The notes under the pieces were generated by a model, which searched no databases, was not told the origin of the DNA, and saw only the letters and a program-made list of their open reading frames with translations. This document shows positions 36,897 through 48,494 of a stretch of 64,000 nt of DNA, piece by piece. Numbering within the stretch: the stretch's first letter is position 1; every line of letters starts with the position of its first letter. Location of the stretch: positions 1,302,001 through 1,366,000 of the forward strand of contig JAREIK010001468.1 of NCBI GenBank assembly GCA_029783825.1, given 5' to 3'. Position numbers and translations under genes: made by a program. The DNA is from Sapria himalayana. Its lineage: Eukaryota > Streptophyta > Magnoliopsida > Malpighiales > Rafflesiaceae.

Positions 36897-36967
36897 GTAT
36901 TTTTTTATTTTTTTTTTATTTTTTTTATATTTATTTTTTTTATTTTTTTTTATTTTTTTTATATTTT

Positions 36968-36998
<31 letters not shown>

Positions 36999-37008
36999 TA
37001 TTTTTATT

Positions 37009-37040
<32 letters not shown>

Positions 37041-37180
37041 TTTTTTTATTTTTTTTTATTTTTTTATTTTTTTTTATTTTTTTATTTTTTTATTTTTTTA
37101 TTTTTTTATTTTTTTATTTTTTTATTTTTTTATTTTTTTATTTTTTTATTTTTTTATTTTTTTATTTTTTTTATTTTTAT
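36897..37180. repeat. T-rich array of TTTATTTTTTT units
   Basis: About 280 bp of 7-9-bp ATTTTTTT units, very regular in its right half. Phe/Ile ORFs across it are artefacts. Confidence 0.95.
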
Positions 37181-37571
37181 CTAACAACAATAGAAATATT
37201 ATTGTAATTAAGATTTTGTTTGTGAATCATAATATCATTTAAAAGTATTGTTTGTCTATGCCATTTCACATTGATATGGAACATTAAAGTCTGTATAATT
37301 TATGTAAAGAGAACAATTATAATATGTAAAATTTTAAAAAAAAATTATGTAAAGAGAGTAAATATTTTCTTGATAATGATTTGGGTGATTCATAGTTAAA
37401 ATTAATCTAAACCAAGAATTTTAATATTATTTTAACTAAACTTATTATATAAATTTTTTATCATGAATTTAATTTAAATAAAAATTTTATGTATTTTTGA
37501 ATACTTCAATATAATAATCTTAATAACTAACTAGTGTATAATATTTTTTGAAAAAAACGGAAACATCATGA

Positions 37572-37814
37572 TAGAGGTGTAAACCGGGCCCAGCCGGCAC
37601 GAGGCACGACACGAGGTACGGTACCGTGCCGAAATCAATTTTTTTTAAAATTAGGGTTACGGGGGCATCGAAATACTAATTTTTTTTTTTAATTAATGTT
37701 TCGGGCGCTTCTAAACTCTAAATTTTTTTTTTAATTTAGGGTTAGGTCCGACCGGGCCGAAATCGGCGGATCATGCCGCGGGCCCATGCTGGGGTGAAGC
37801 CCACAAAACCTCTA
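37572..37814. mobile_element. Non-autonomous hAT element (family I, telo-box subfamily), internally deleted
   Basis: It begins TAGAGGTGTAAACCGGG and ends ACCTCTA. Flanks share ATCATGA at 37565-37571 and 37815-37821. Compared with the copy at 44743-45127, the right part jumps from ACAAAACC straight to TCTA, as if deleted between short ACC repeats. The interior has AAATTAGGGTTACGG and AATTTAGGGTTAGG. Confidence 0.8.
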
Positions 37815-37844
37815 ATCATGATTGACTAATGGTGATGTCCATGA

Positions 37845-39140
37845 CTTGAAATTGTTGTAACAAATAATTTATGATGATTTTTAACTAAGCTCTTAAATTT
37901 TACGTTGATTTAAATTAATTATAATTTGTATATTAATTAATTTAAACATATGCAATTCGTAGTTCAAAAAAGACTAGCTCTGAAGCACCATTTTTTCCTC
38001 TAGGTATATATTGGAATCGTGTGTCTTGGTAACCACACCATGGGTACTAATTCATCACAGCCAGTGCGTTTATCGTACTCGAACCTACGTTCGATACTTT
38101 TTTCAAACAACAAACCGCGGGAGTCGTTTAAATGTGAGCTTGAGAGCGTCGGTCTTAAATAATATTTTAAGTTAAAACTTATTTTTAAATTAAATATATA
38201 TTACTTGAAAACATGTTCAAATTAATACTCTAACCTCTATGCACCTCAGACTCAATTCATTTGGATTGAAAATGGCAAATAAATTTGAAAAAAGAGATTT
38301 AATTCCCCATCTTGATGCCATTACTAGGTTTGTGGTTTATTTATGAGATTTTTTTTTTTTAAAAAAAAGATGGGGATTGATAATTATCTGAAAGAGTGAG
38401 TTTTATAAAATAATTTTTTTAAAGATTGGGTAAAATTTTGATAATTACTCTAAGATATTAAAAAATGCTAAAAAGAATCATTTACTTAAATATGCTTATT
38501 TTCAACATGTCGTTTAACATAATTGCACCCAAACATATTTGTCCTGCCAATTGAAGAATCAAATGCAAAGATAGTGGAATCATAATGTTTTCACACCAAA
38601 ATTAAAAAATCAATCACCAAAACAATTCTCTTCTTATTTCTCGTTCAGCATTGCCTAACCTATATTTTGTTATTTATCTATGTTTTCAAAAGTATTCACT
38701 ATTTCAATTTTGGCTGAATTTTTTTCTCGATGAACATTGTTATTTTGATTTTTTACTACAAATATATTGAATAATCCTCAAATTGATGCCTTGACTTTAA
38801 ATTGGTGGTGCGAAAATCTTCATACGCACATGCACTCACACACACACACGCACGCATATATATGCGTGAGTGTGTGGGGAGGGGGGGGGGTGTGTGTGTG
38901 TTCCTGTGTATGTGCGTCAACTTGTGTGCGCGCGCATGTGTATGTGTATCTGTGTGTTCATCTACTAGTATGTGTTTTTATATATGTATGTATAAATCTG
39001 TGTCTATCTGTTAGTGTGTTTTTCTATATATATGTATATATATATATTTGTGTGTGTATGTTGGAATATATATATGTATGTATGTATGTATATATGTAAA
39101 TATATACATATGTATGTGTATATATATATATATATGTATG

Positions 39141-39180
<40 letters not shown>

Positions 39181-39240
39181 CATATATATATATATGAGTT
39201 TGTGATAGTTAGGTAGGGTTTTGTTTGTGTTTATCCTTCT
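37845..39240. repeat. Direct repeat copy 1 (about 1.4 kb)
   Basis: It shares its order of landmarks with 41133-42545: GATGATTTTTAACTAAGCTC, CAATTCATTTGGATTGAAAA, AATTCCCCATCTTGATGC and a closing TG/TA microsatellite (38820-39195). The copies are clearly diverged. They may be the LTRs of a degraded element or a segmental duplication. Confidence 0.7.
38820..39195. repeat. Compound TG/TA microsatellite
   Basis: Starts CACACACACGCACGC, passes a G10 run at about 38881-38890, then long TGTG and TATATATG tracts. Confidence 0.95.
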
Positions 39241-39359
39241 ATAGTGAGATACTACTTTTTTTTATTTATCATTTTTATTGTAATATGTATAATATCAAAA
39301 TGTAAATATTTCTCTCTATTTATCCAATGAGCTACAATAACCAATGGTCAAGTTTGAAT

Positions 39360-40140
39360 TGTCAACTATTATGAAGAGAAGAGAAGTCCGTTTTGGAAGA
39401 AAACATGAATGTCATTTTAACTAAATTGAAAACAAGAAATAATAACCAAGATCATCAATGGGTAAGCCTTAAGTGAGAATGGTTGAAATGAGTTTGACAG
39501 TGAGAAATATAAATTAATTAAATTAGATAATTGGTATTACCAACAAAGGAAAAATGAGTGAATGAACTTATAGTTGATAATGAAGAAAATCAAAGAGACT
39601 ACACATCTAAATTGCTTAGAAGCAAGAAAAAGCTATAAGGACAATACAATTAGGAAGGGCATCCTAAAACTTCAATAGTTGATAGTGTCGAGACTTTCCC
39701 AAAAGTCATGGCTCCGACTAAAATTTTCCCACAAGTCATGGATGCCATTAAAGATGCTTCCAAAGATGAAGCATGTAATGGCATGAGACTTAATAAAGCT
39801 ATGAATCTAGAAGAAGTACAAGCCCAAATTTCACCCTGACATGTAAATGAAGGAAGCAAATAAATATAAGAGCATTTTGAGATAGTCAAAGACTATGGAA
39901 ACAAAGGAATGAATTAGAATAAAGCTAAGGGTAAATTTCTAATAAATCTGTTATTTATATAATGTTTGAGAAATGATAATTTGGATGAACAATTTAAGAC
40001 ATTTTTTTAATATATTATAGAAATTATAAGTTAATATACCATTTGTCAAAACTCTAGCTCAATTACCAAACTATGTGCATGATGAGGAATATGATTGAAA
40101 TGTGAGTATTTCATAAAATTATGTTTTTGATGAATTCTGC
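39360..40140 (+). mobile_element. Ty3/gypsy gag fragment, copy B
   Basis: The frame at 40029-40073 reads VNIPFVKTLAQLPNY, the conserved gypsy gag-end motif. The region at 39700-39760 repeats FPKVMA/FPQVMD-type coding seen in copies A and C. It lies between the two 1.4-kb direct repeats and is cut off on the right by a hAT element. The frame is broken. Confidence 0.65.
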
Positions 40141-40241
40141 TGAATAATAGTGGAACAATCCATAAATTAAATATAAATAATAAAATTGGTGTAAAGTAGA
40201 AATGGATGGTAGATCAAAAAAGAAAGAGGCATAATATTAAT

Positions 40242-40970
40242 CAAGGAAGCACGGACACGGCTCCCTACAGTCGTGTCCACGTGTCCGACACCTGGACACG
40301 ATACAGACACGGCATGGATACGTGTCCGATACGCCACGTGGCGTATCATTGATCAATCCGTATTCGATACGTCACGTAGCGTATCGGACGGTTGCGTCGG
40401 CAGTCGTATTCATGTTGATAGTGCCCGACGTCCGACGACGTTGGGTGGCCAACGTCGCCCATGCGGCGACATTGGCCACTGGCAGGGGGCGGGCGCAATT
40501 TGAGGGGGAGGTAGGGAGCGGGCGCGATTTGAGGGGAGAGGCAGGGACGGTCGCAATTTGAGGGGGGAGGCAGGGCAGGCGCGATTTGAGGGGGAAGGCA
40601 AGGGCGGGCCGCGGGCGCGATTTGAGGGGGAAGGCAAGGGCGGGCCGCGGGCGCGATTTGATGGGGAGGCATGGGTGAGCATGATTTGATGGGGAGGCAT
40701 GGGCAAGTGCTATGTCCAGGGATGTGGCATAAAATAAAATATTTTTATTTTATAAATAAATAATATATGTTTATTTTATATAATAAAATATTTTAATTTA
40801 TTTTATTTTATTTTATAAAATACCTACTATTTATAAAAATAATAATTTTTATTTTTAATTTTATTTTTTTTATCATGCCGTATCCGTATCCTAGTTTTTT
40901 AGAATTAGTCGTGTCCCCATATCCTACCGTGTCGTATCCTCATGTCCGTGTCCGTGTCTGTACTTCTTAG
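40242..40970. mobile_element. Non-autonomous hAT element (family II), 729 bp, perfect 8-bp target duplication
   Basis: The left end CAAGGAAGCACGGACACGG pairs with the right end, whose complement is CTAAGAAGTACAGACACGG. ATATTAAT flanks it at 40234-40241 and 40971-40978. The interior has an inverted CCGTGTCC-rich subterminal zone, a minisatellite (40486-40706) and an AT-rich stretch. Long ORFs here track the minisatellite and are not genes. Confidence 0.88.
40486..40706. repeat. GC-rich minisatellite inside the family II hAT element
   Basis: About seven units of 29-36 bp sharing GCGCGATTTGAGGGGGA and GGCAGGG or GGCAAGGGCGGG. Two adjacent 36-bp units are identical. Confidence 0.92.
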
Positions 40971-41132
40971 ATATTAATAATGTTATGATATTTATGCATC
41001 ATTGGTGTTTTCGAAAAATAACGCTGTAATATTTTAAAAAAATATTGTTCACATAATATGAATATATATCATAACTCCTAAGCATATAAATTATGGTTTT
41101 GATATTTATTATATAAATAATATATATTTCGA

Positions 41133-42545
41133 TGACTTGGAATAATTGTAACAAGTAATTTAAAATGATTTTTAATTAAGCTCTTAAATCTGATTTTGAT
41201 TTAGAATTTTTTTTTATTTATATATTAATTAATTTTGACTTGACATTCGCAAAAAATAAAAAATAAAGCTCCGAAGCATCACCAATTCCTCAAATTGTGA
41301 AACGGAATTTGCGTGTTTTGGTCAACGCATATGATGCGAATTTCATCACAGCTAACATTCGAACCTCGAACATGCAATAAACCTCTGCGACAGGTTTATG
41401 CCACGAGCACCCTTTCCGATCAAATTAAACAGCACTCCGCGCATGTCCATTTTGAATCAATGTTTTAATTAAACATATATTATTTCTAAACATGTTTAAA
41501 TTAATGCTCTCGCCTATAGGCACCACAATTCATTTGGATTGAAAAAGGCAAATATATTTGGAAAAGGGAGATATAATTCCCCATCTTGATGCAAATAATC
41601 ATTGAGTCTGTCATTTATTTTGAGAAAATTAATAAAAAAAAAAAAAGAAATAGGTAGGAATTGATAGTAACTTGAAATAGTGAGTTTCATAAAATAATTT
41701 TTCTAAATGGTAGGTGAATTTTTGATTATTAATCTAAGGTAATAATTATATAAAAAATACCAAAAATAATCATTTACCCAAATTTGCACAATTTTAACAT
41801 GTCGTTTAACATAATTACCCCCCAAAATATTTTTCACGCCAAATGTAGAATCGAATCCCAAATTAGTGAAATCATAACCTTTTCACACTAGATGAAAAAA
41901 ATTAATCACCGAAACAATTTACCCATTTTTTCTCGTTTAACACCTACATTTTGTTGTTCATGTATCTTTTTGAATGAATTAGATATTTCAATTTGGCCGA
42001 GTTCCTTCTCAATTAACATCGTTATTTTGATTTTTTTTTTTACTACAAATATATTGAATAATCTGCAAATTGGTGCTTCAACTTTAAATTGATGGTGTAC
42101 AGATCATCAAATATATATGTGTGTGCATGTGCGTGTGCGCGCACGCGTGTGTATGAATTTGCTAGTGTGTGTTTCTATGCGTGTGTGTGCGCGCGCACAT
42201 GTGTGCATGTGTATGTGTATGTATTTGCCAGTGTGTGTTTCTATGTGAGTGTGTGTGTGTGTGTGCTTATGTATGTGTATGTATTTGCCAATGTGTGTTT
42301 CTATGTGTGTGTGTGTGTGTACATGTGTATGTATATGTATTTGCCAATGTGTGTTTCTATGTGTGTGCGTGTGCATGTGTCTGTGTATCTACCAGTGTGT
42401 GTTTATATATATATATACACACACATATATGTATGTATGTATATGTGTATATTAATTTGTGTGTTGAGACACATACACATGCACACAAACATACACATGC
42501 ACAAACACACACACACACACACACACATGGATTTGCGATAGTCAG
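41133..42545. repeat. Direct repeat copy 2 (about 1.4 kb)
   Basis: Counterpart of 37845-39240, 3.29 kb downstream in the same orientation. It ends in a TG/TA/CA microsatellite (42108-42530). After an insertion in this copy, similarity seems to resume with GTGTTTATCCTTCTA at about 42734. Confidence 0.7.
42108..42530. repeat. Compound TG/TA/CA microsatellite
   Basis: Blocks of TGTGTGTG separated by GTTTCTATGTG, repeated about every 60 bp, ending in a CA run. Cys/Val repeat ORFs are artefacts. Confidence 0.95.
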
Positions 42546-42759
42546 GTAGAGTTGTATTCTTCACCTAAACCTCCCTACTCAAAATGACTACTCAAAAGCG
42601 ATGCAAAAATTCATTAACTCTTCTATAATTTTAGTGTTGTGATTCTTTGATTACTTGTTATCTCTGAAGTTATTTTGATTTTGATTATTTGTCGATTATC
42701 ATTCCATGGTGACAGTATTTTCTATTGTTTTTAGTGTTTATCCTTCTAAAATGAAGGGA

Positions 42760-43985
42760 AACAAAAACATTTTAACATTATTTCTGATATTATTTTCGAT
42801 AATAAATTAATTAGCTTTGCTTGTAATTTCAAATCTTTTAAATGATTTCCGATTAATTTTACCAAAACATAGTATAATCCAAATCATTTATGATTTCATA
42901 TATTTTATTTTATCTAAATTACATAAATATATATATATTTCATATATATATATAGATATATATATTGAATTTATAAAATACTCAACTCACATTATAAATT
43001 CAAATATTCTATATATATATATGCATGAACATTGCACGAATATCAAATCATCTCTGCATGCCCTTATAATCAAAAGAAATGATTAGAAAAATTGTCACAC
43101 ACAGGAGTAGCCCAATCCGAAAATAGTATTGCAGGCATACAACCTTGTAGAACATAAAATAGAAACGGGGGTAATGTTTTTCATAAAAGAATGGGGGTTA
43201 TTCCCCCTTACTTTTTCAAGTCGTGCCATTTTTTTTTTCTCAAAAATAATTATATTTTAAAAAGTTGCCATTTTAATTTTATTGTTAATTACTCTCCATT
43301 TTGATGAGGGTGCCCCTTATTCATTTAATTAAATTTAGAATAAAATCAAACCAAACCAAAATAATTATATTTAAACCAAAGCTAAACCAAACCTGATCTG
43401 CCAAACCTAGGTAGTCCCAATAGATAACAATATTTTTATTTGATATTATTAACTTGGAATACGATTCCCAAAATAAGTAAAATTATCATTTTAATTAAAT
43501 TAAAATATAGAATTAAGACCACGAAAATGGTGTAATATTTATAATTAAGAAATATAGAATTCCAAAGTTAGTAAAAATACATTCTCAAATTATCAAATTA
43601 TTTATTCTTTTTAATATAATATCCATTCTAGTTTATTTCTTGTTATGAGCTAATGTGAACTGTGATCAAAATATATTAATCTAAATTTAAGTTTTTGTTC
43701 AAGCTAGATAAAAATATGGATGGTTAATAAGCACTCTAATCCTAAAGAGAATTTCCTTGAATATATATTGAATTTTTAGCATATAAGTGTATAGAAAATT
43801 TATTAAACAATAAAAAATTAAAATAAAGTACGCCATTATTAGACATTCACTAAAAAAAAAATAAACGGTTGAGATTTGTTTAGAATCATAAATATGACAA
43901 TATTATCAATTTGAGTGTAATTAAAAAATTTAAAAATCAAAATAAAAAATTTTCAATGGAATGCAAATATACTATGGGATGTCTA
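42760..43985. other. AT-rich spacer, nothing recognised
   Basis: Low-complexity AT-rich DNA with short TATATA runs at 42931-43021. No exon, array or transposon end was identified. Confidence 0.4.
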
Positions 43986-43989
43986 ATAT

Positions 43990-44080
43990 ATGGGGTGCAT
44001 ATCCAATATTATTGGGGATCGAACTCTCATCATCATGATTAGAAGACTTGCTCATTTGCCAATTAAACTATCATATTATT
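43990..44080 (-). mobile_element. tRNA-derived SINE-like fragment, reverse orientation
   Basis: On the minus strand an A-box-like ATAGTTTAATTGGCAAA (near 44072-44055) precedes a good B box, GAGTTCGATCCCC (near 44025-44013). The spacing fits a tRNA-derived promoter. Confidence 0.5.
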
Positions 44081-44149
44081 AATCTATAAAAAATTTCTAT
44101 TTGTTTAGTTCAAAATATGCTATTTCAAACTAGCTTCTCAGGAAGCCAT

Positions 44150-47100
44150 GAAACTATTGATCTCGTTTTATAATTTTCAAGAGTTAACAAAGAACTACCA
44201 AGTGATACTAAGATAAACCCAAAAATATATTTGTCAATTATACTCTGAAGTGGCATGGAGCTTGAGGGGCAACAAATGGAGGAATTTAAAATATAGGGAG
44301 CTAGCTAGAACTAACAATGCTACTACTTTTCCAAAAGTCATGGCTCGCACCATGGTTATTTTCTAAAGCTATGACCCCTAATGCCACAATATTTTTCAAA
44401 GATACTGTGGCTAATAATTAAAATGCTCACCTTACACCCCCTAGTTATGATAAATGAAGAAGTAGTGGAAGAGTGAATGGAGATTAATCAAAGCACTAGA
44501 AATATGAATGTGATAGTTAATGATGCTAAGTATAATTTTCTTATAAATCTTCATTTTTAATGATATTTTACCAAGAAAAAATTGGATGAATAGTTTTAAT
44601 TAGAAGTTTCTTAATATTTTTTCATGAGTTGGTAGTGAATATCCCAATTTCTAAAGTGTTGTCTCAAATAGCAAACAATGAAAAATTTATGAAAGATATC
44701 ATAGTTGAAGAATCTAGAAAGGTTTATGATACCATGTATAATTAGAGGTGTCAACCGGGTCAGCTGGCCCGGCATGGAAATTTCTCGTGCCCGGGCTTGT
44801 GCCGTGCCGAGGCCAACCGGGCCTCGTGTCGTGCCTGGCCCGGCACTTTACCGTTGGCACGGTACCGTGCCGAAATCAATTTTTTTTTAAATTAGGGTTT
44901 CGGGCGCGCCCAATTCCTTTTTTTTTCTAAATTAGGGTTTCGGCTCGCGCGAAATCCTAATTTTTTTTTATTTAGGGTTCGGCCCAACCGGGCGAACCCG
45001 GCGGATCGTGCCGCGGGCCCGTGCTGGGCTGAACCCCAACAAAACCATGCCTGGCCCGGCACGAAAGCATGGTCGGGCCTGAAAAAATGGGTCGGGCCGG
45101 CCCGACACATCCCGTTTGACACCTCTATGTATAATTAATGAGCTTACATTTTAGAATGTGCGATATAATTTAGAATTGAGTGTCATCTTGATGCTTTTAT
45201 GAATAGAATGAAGACCGAGTCTTGGCAAGATCACTTCAATATTTCTCTCACTACAAATGATCAATCAAAGTACCCAATAGGTATCATTGAAGATGTGTTA
45301 ATTAATGTTAGTGTATATATTATTCATGTGGACAAGCTATCATTTATGTCATGAAGGAATAGTTCATGCTACGCATAGATGAATAATGAGTGAAATTCAA
45401 CTTTTATAAAGGAATAACATAGTAACGATGATGATGATGATGATTAGAACGATTATTGAAAGATAAATCACCTACTCCACAAAGCAAAGCAACAAAATGT
45501 GGACTTTAGGTAAAAAGATTATGTGTATGACTATTAGCCTAATGAAAACAAGAAAGATATCATAAAAAATAGAGATTTAGAAGAATATACAACTTTAGAA
45601 TGCTCCAAAGAAGGGTACTCTATAAAGGTAGAAAAAAGAAAAACATATAAATTCTTTTTATAATTATATGAAAAAAATAATGTAGAAAATTCAGAGAATA
45701 TAAAAATAACAAAAACATAGGTAGAATCTTATTTGATGGCTAATGAAATGATAGAAGAATACATGAATGACAAGAATTATCAAGGATCCGAAGTAAGGAA
45801 AAGAATAAATAAAGATAGCAAGGAAAGTCAAAGCTCTGACATACTCCACTACTTTGGAGATTTAGATGCTAAAAAAAGAAGTAATGGAAAACCTATTTGC
45901 TGTGACTTTTGAGATCAAAAAAGTAAAAGATCAAAGTATAGCTCAACAAAATATTGTAGAGATCCAAAAGTTACAACATCTACAAAGGCCGAAGACAAAG
46001 AAGAAAGCCAAAAAAAGTGATCATCCAAAAAGCTATGACATCGTGAGGAGAATAAAAAAAAGGAAACTCTAGGGGGGAGTTATAGAATATAATTCACTAA
46101 ATGAAAGTTTAGGATATAAAATAAAGTGATAGATTATATAAAAAAGTTAGTCTAGATAGTTGAGATCACTGATTGATGTAACACCTCATTGATATTCTAG
46201 CTATGAATATTAAATGTAGCACTACTTGGAAGACAGCCCAGGGAATATTTTTTTTCATTATGTGATGAAATAATAATTTATGTATTTACTCACATTGATC
46301 ATAATGCATAATTTCATACCCACAAATTTAGTCATAAAACTTAAACCTCACTGCTACTCATTTACTTATCCACAAAAAGAAGTAGCCCTACTATCTAGAT
46401 AAACTATGACCCTCAAACCTATTCATCATAAATACTTGTGTAGGATGGATAGAAAGTTATAATTTTTAGATAAAGATTAATTACACGAAGATGAGTAATT
46501 GCATTAGTATGAAAGTTTGTTCAATATGATAAATATTGAATCATACCAATGATTATGTATTATGTGTTTGCATGGAAAAGGACTTTAAATAGAATCATTT
46601 CATAAAATTATAGTTTTGATAGATTATAATGAAAAGTTGTGAAATTGGTTGGTTTTATTCAATATAGGGTAGTTTTAATGTAATTCTTTGAGGAAGCTTT
46701 ACACATGTAATCTTGGAAATCATCATATGTCATGATGCTACCACCTCATTGACATAATCATTTAACTTTGCACCAAATTTTTTTCAGCTATGAACTTTTC
46801 TTGTAGTCAAAGCCACACTAGCTTGTAATATTTTATATGAATATAATATTAATCATATATCACATCAATCAAGTACCTATACTAGTACTAAAAATCATGA
46901 AATCCTCCAGCGCTATAACTTTCTAATCAGAAGGCCACAAATACTAATGCAAAAGCCTCTACTTTTCTTCAATGCCATAATTTTTAGTTACAAAGAGTTT
47001 CAGAGAGCATTGACTCAAGTACTAACCATTCACAAGGTCATGACATTTTTGCTCTTGAGAAATAACTAAAGCCATATAAATTATCAGTACCATGACTTTG

Positions 47101-47700
47101 AGTTACAAGGAGGAAATGCATAGGCTATGGCTATTCCTAATAGGTAATAGGCAAGCTGCAAAGCACACTTGCACATAATGATAAAAAATGAGTGATAATC
47201 ATTTCAATCACGATGCACAAGACAAACCTATACATCAAAGCACAACATTGAATTAAGTTTAATCATGCAAGTATGATGCTTATCAACCCGAAAACATAAT
47301 TATTTTTATAAGCCAATCAATTCTGCACATCTTAGACAAACTAACTCTCAATTGATGTTAGAGTTTTATAGAATAATATTCCAAAAATATGTTGTCTTGG
47401 TAGATGGTGATAAGTCATGAGACACGTACAAGTAAAAATGACTCATAAGGTGATGATAGTTCTCTGAGTTACTTTTTGTCGTATGACTTATACCAGTGAG
47501 AAAAAATATGTATTAATAATGCAAGTATTATGCTTATGAAGCTGAAATTATAACCACTTATAATATTATACTAGTTCATATCTTTATGATACAAGGTTAA
47601 AGAATAATACGAAACAACAACAAGAGGTGAACTATCAAGAGAAAAACAAGAGGAATATCAATAGGCAGAGCCTAATAAGTGAAAATCACCCTGTATACTA
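44150..47700 (+). mobile_element. Ty3/gypsy-type relic, copy C (gag and protease), split by a hAT element
   Basis: Near 44650-44705 a frame reads NIPISKVLSQ then KFMKDII, the gypsy gag end. After the inserted hAT element, 45151-45190 retains the weakly preserved protease block (NVRYNLELS in place of NVLRDLGSS). At about 45390-45410 GTGAAATTCAAC with TACAAAGGAATA-like sequence matches copy A (13466-13490). The open stretch 45866-46072 is Lys-rich and unassigned. Non-coding sequence at 46.1-47.5 kb corresponds to copy A at 15.7-17.8 kb, including GTCATGAGACACGT. No reverse transcriptase or integrase was seen. Confidence 0.62.
44743..45127. mobile_element. Non-autonomous hAT element (family I, telo-box subfamily), 385 bp, perfect 8-bp target duplication
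   Basis: The terminal repeats are TAGAGGTGTCAA / TTGACACCTCTA. TGTATAAT is duplicated at 44735-44742 and 45128-45135. The GC-rich interior has two copies of AAATTAGGGTTTCGG and one AATTTAGGGTTCGG-like copy, plus GGCCCGGCACG blocks. It sits within the protease region of gypsy copy C. Confidence 0.94.
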
Positions 47701-48494
47701 AAAGGGCACTAAGGTATTTTATGATAATTCAACATTCATTTTATTAACAAACACAATAATAATCAAATAATCTAAATACATCATTATACATAATGAAATA
47801 GACCAATCTTAGAATCTAAGGGTCATATTAAAAACTTTATTATATCCTTTTGACTAGAATAGTCTAAGTAAAATCAATATCTAGCCAAAAATCTACTCTA
47901 CTACTTGTATGACTAATACTTGCAAAATTTGTAAAATGAGACTCCCTATTATTAAACTTTTGGGATATTACCTAGTCCTAAAACTTAGATATCATAACAA
48001 AGTTATAAGAGTCATCATTATAATTCTTAACATGACCATTGTTCATTTACATTTAAGTTATATTTACACATCCACCTTCATCTTGATTGGATAGATAAAA
48101 CAACTCATGGAGTAGTTATCAATAAAAAATAAGATGTATCCTGTGATTGAACTAGTATTTTCTAAATACTAGAATAAATTAGTTCAGGTACATACTTCTA
48201 TTATTAAAACTGACCTTGTAATGAATACTATCAGCACAATGCTCTTAAAAAGATAATCGACACTTGAAAGTGGATATCCTTTTCACATCTTAATTCTAAT
48301 AACATGCCAACTATTAACACAAAGAATGAAAGAAAATACACCTTGATTGTTACATCAAAAAACAAATATCTATTAAAATTCAATTACTTAACTATAAGCA
48401 CATGGAATTTTTATGAGAAAATAAGAAGAGATGGAAGACAAAAGATTAATATCAATTAACATTATAAAAATACATAAAAAAACAAGGATTGAGC

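Noticed and set aside
36879..37242. Hydrophobic ORFs that look like membrane peptides
   Set aside because: Pure consequence of the TTTATTTTTTT array.
38035..38110. Possible tRNA or SINE B box (GTTCGATAC)
   Set aside because: No paired A box or stem structure at suitable distance.
38767..39205. Cys/Val/Tyr-rich ORFs
   Set aside because: Frames of TG/TA microsatellite; same for 42089-42549.
40273..40706. Pro/Ala/Arg-rich ORFs on both strands
   Set aside because: They follow the minisatellite and GC-rich ends of the family II hAT element.
45866..46072. Lys-rich 68-codon ORF as an independent gene
   Set aside because: Lies within gypsy copy C downstream of protease, with stops all around; most likely retroelement debris.
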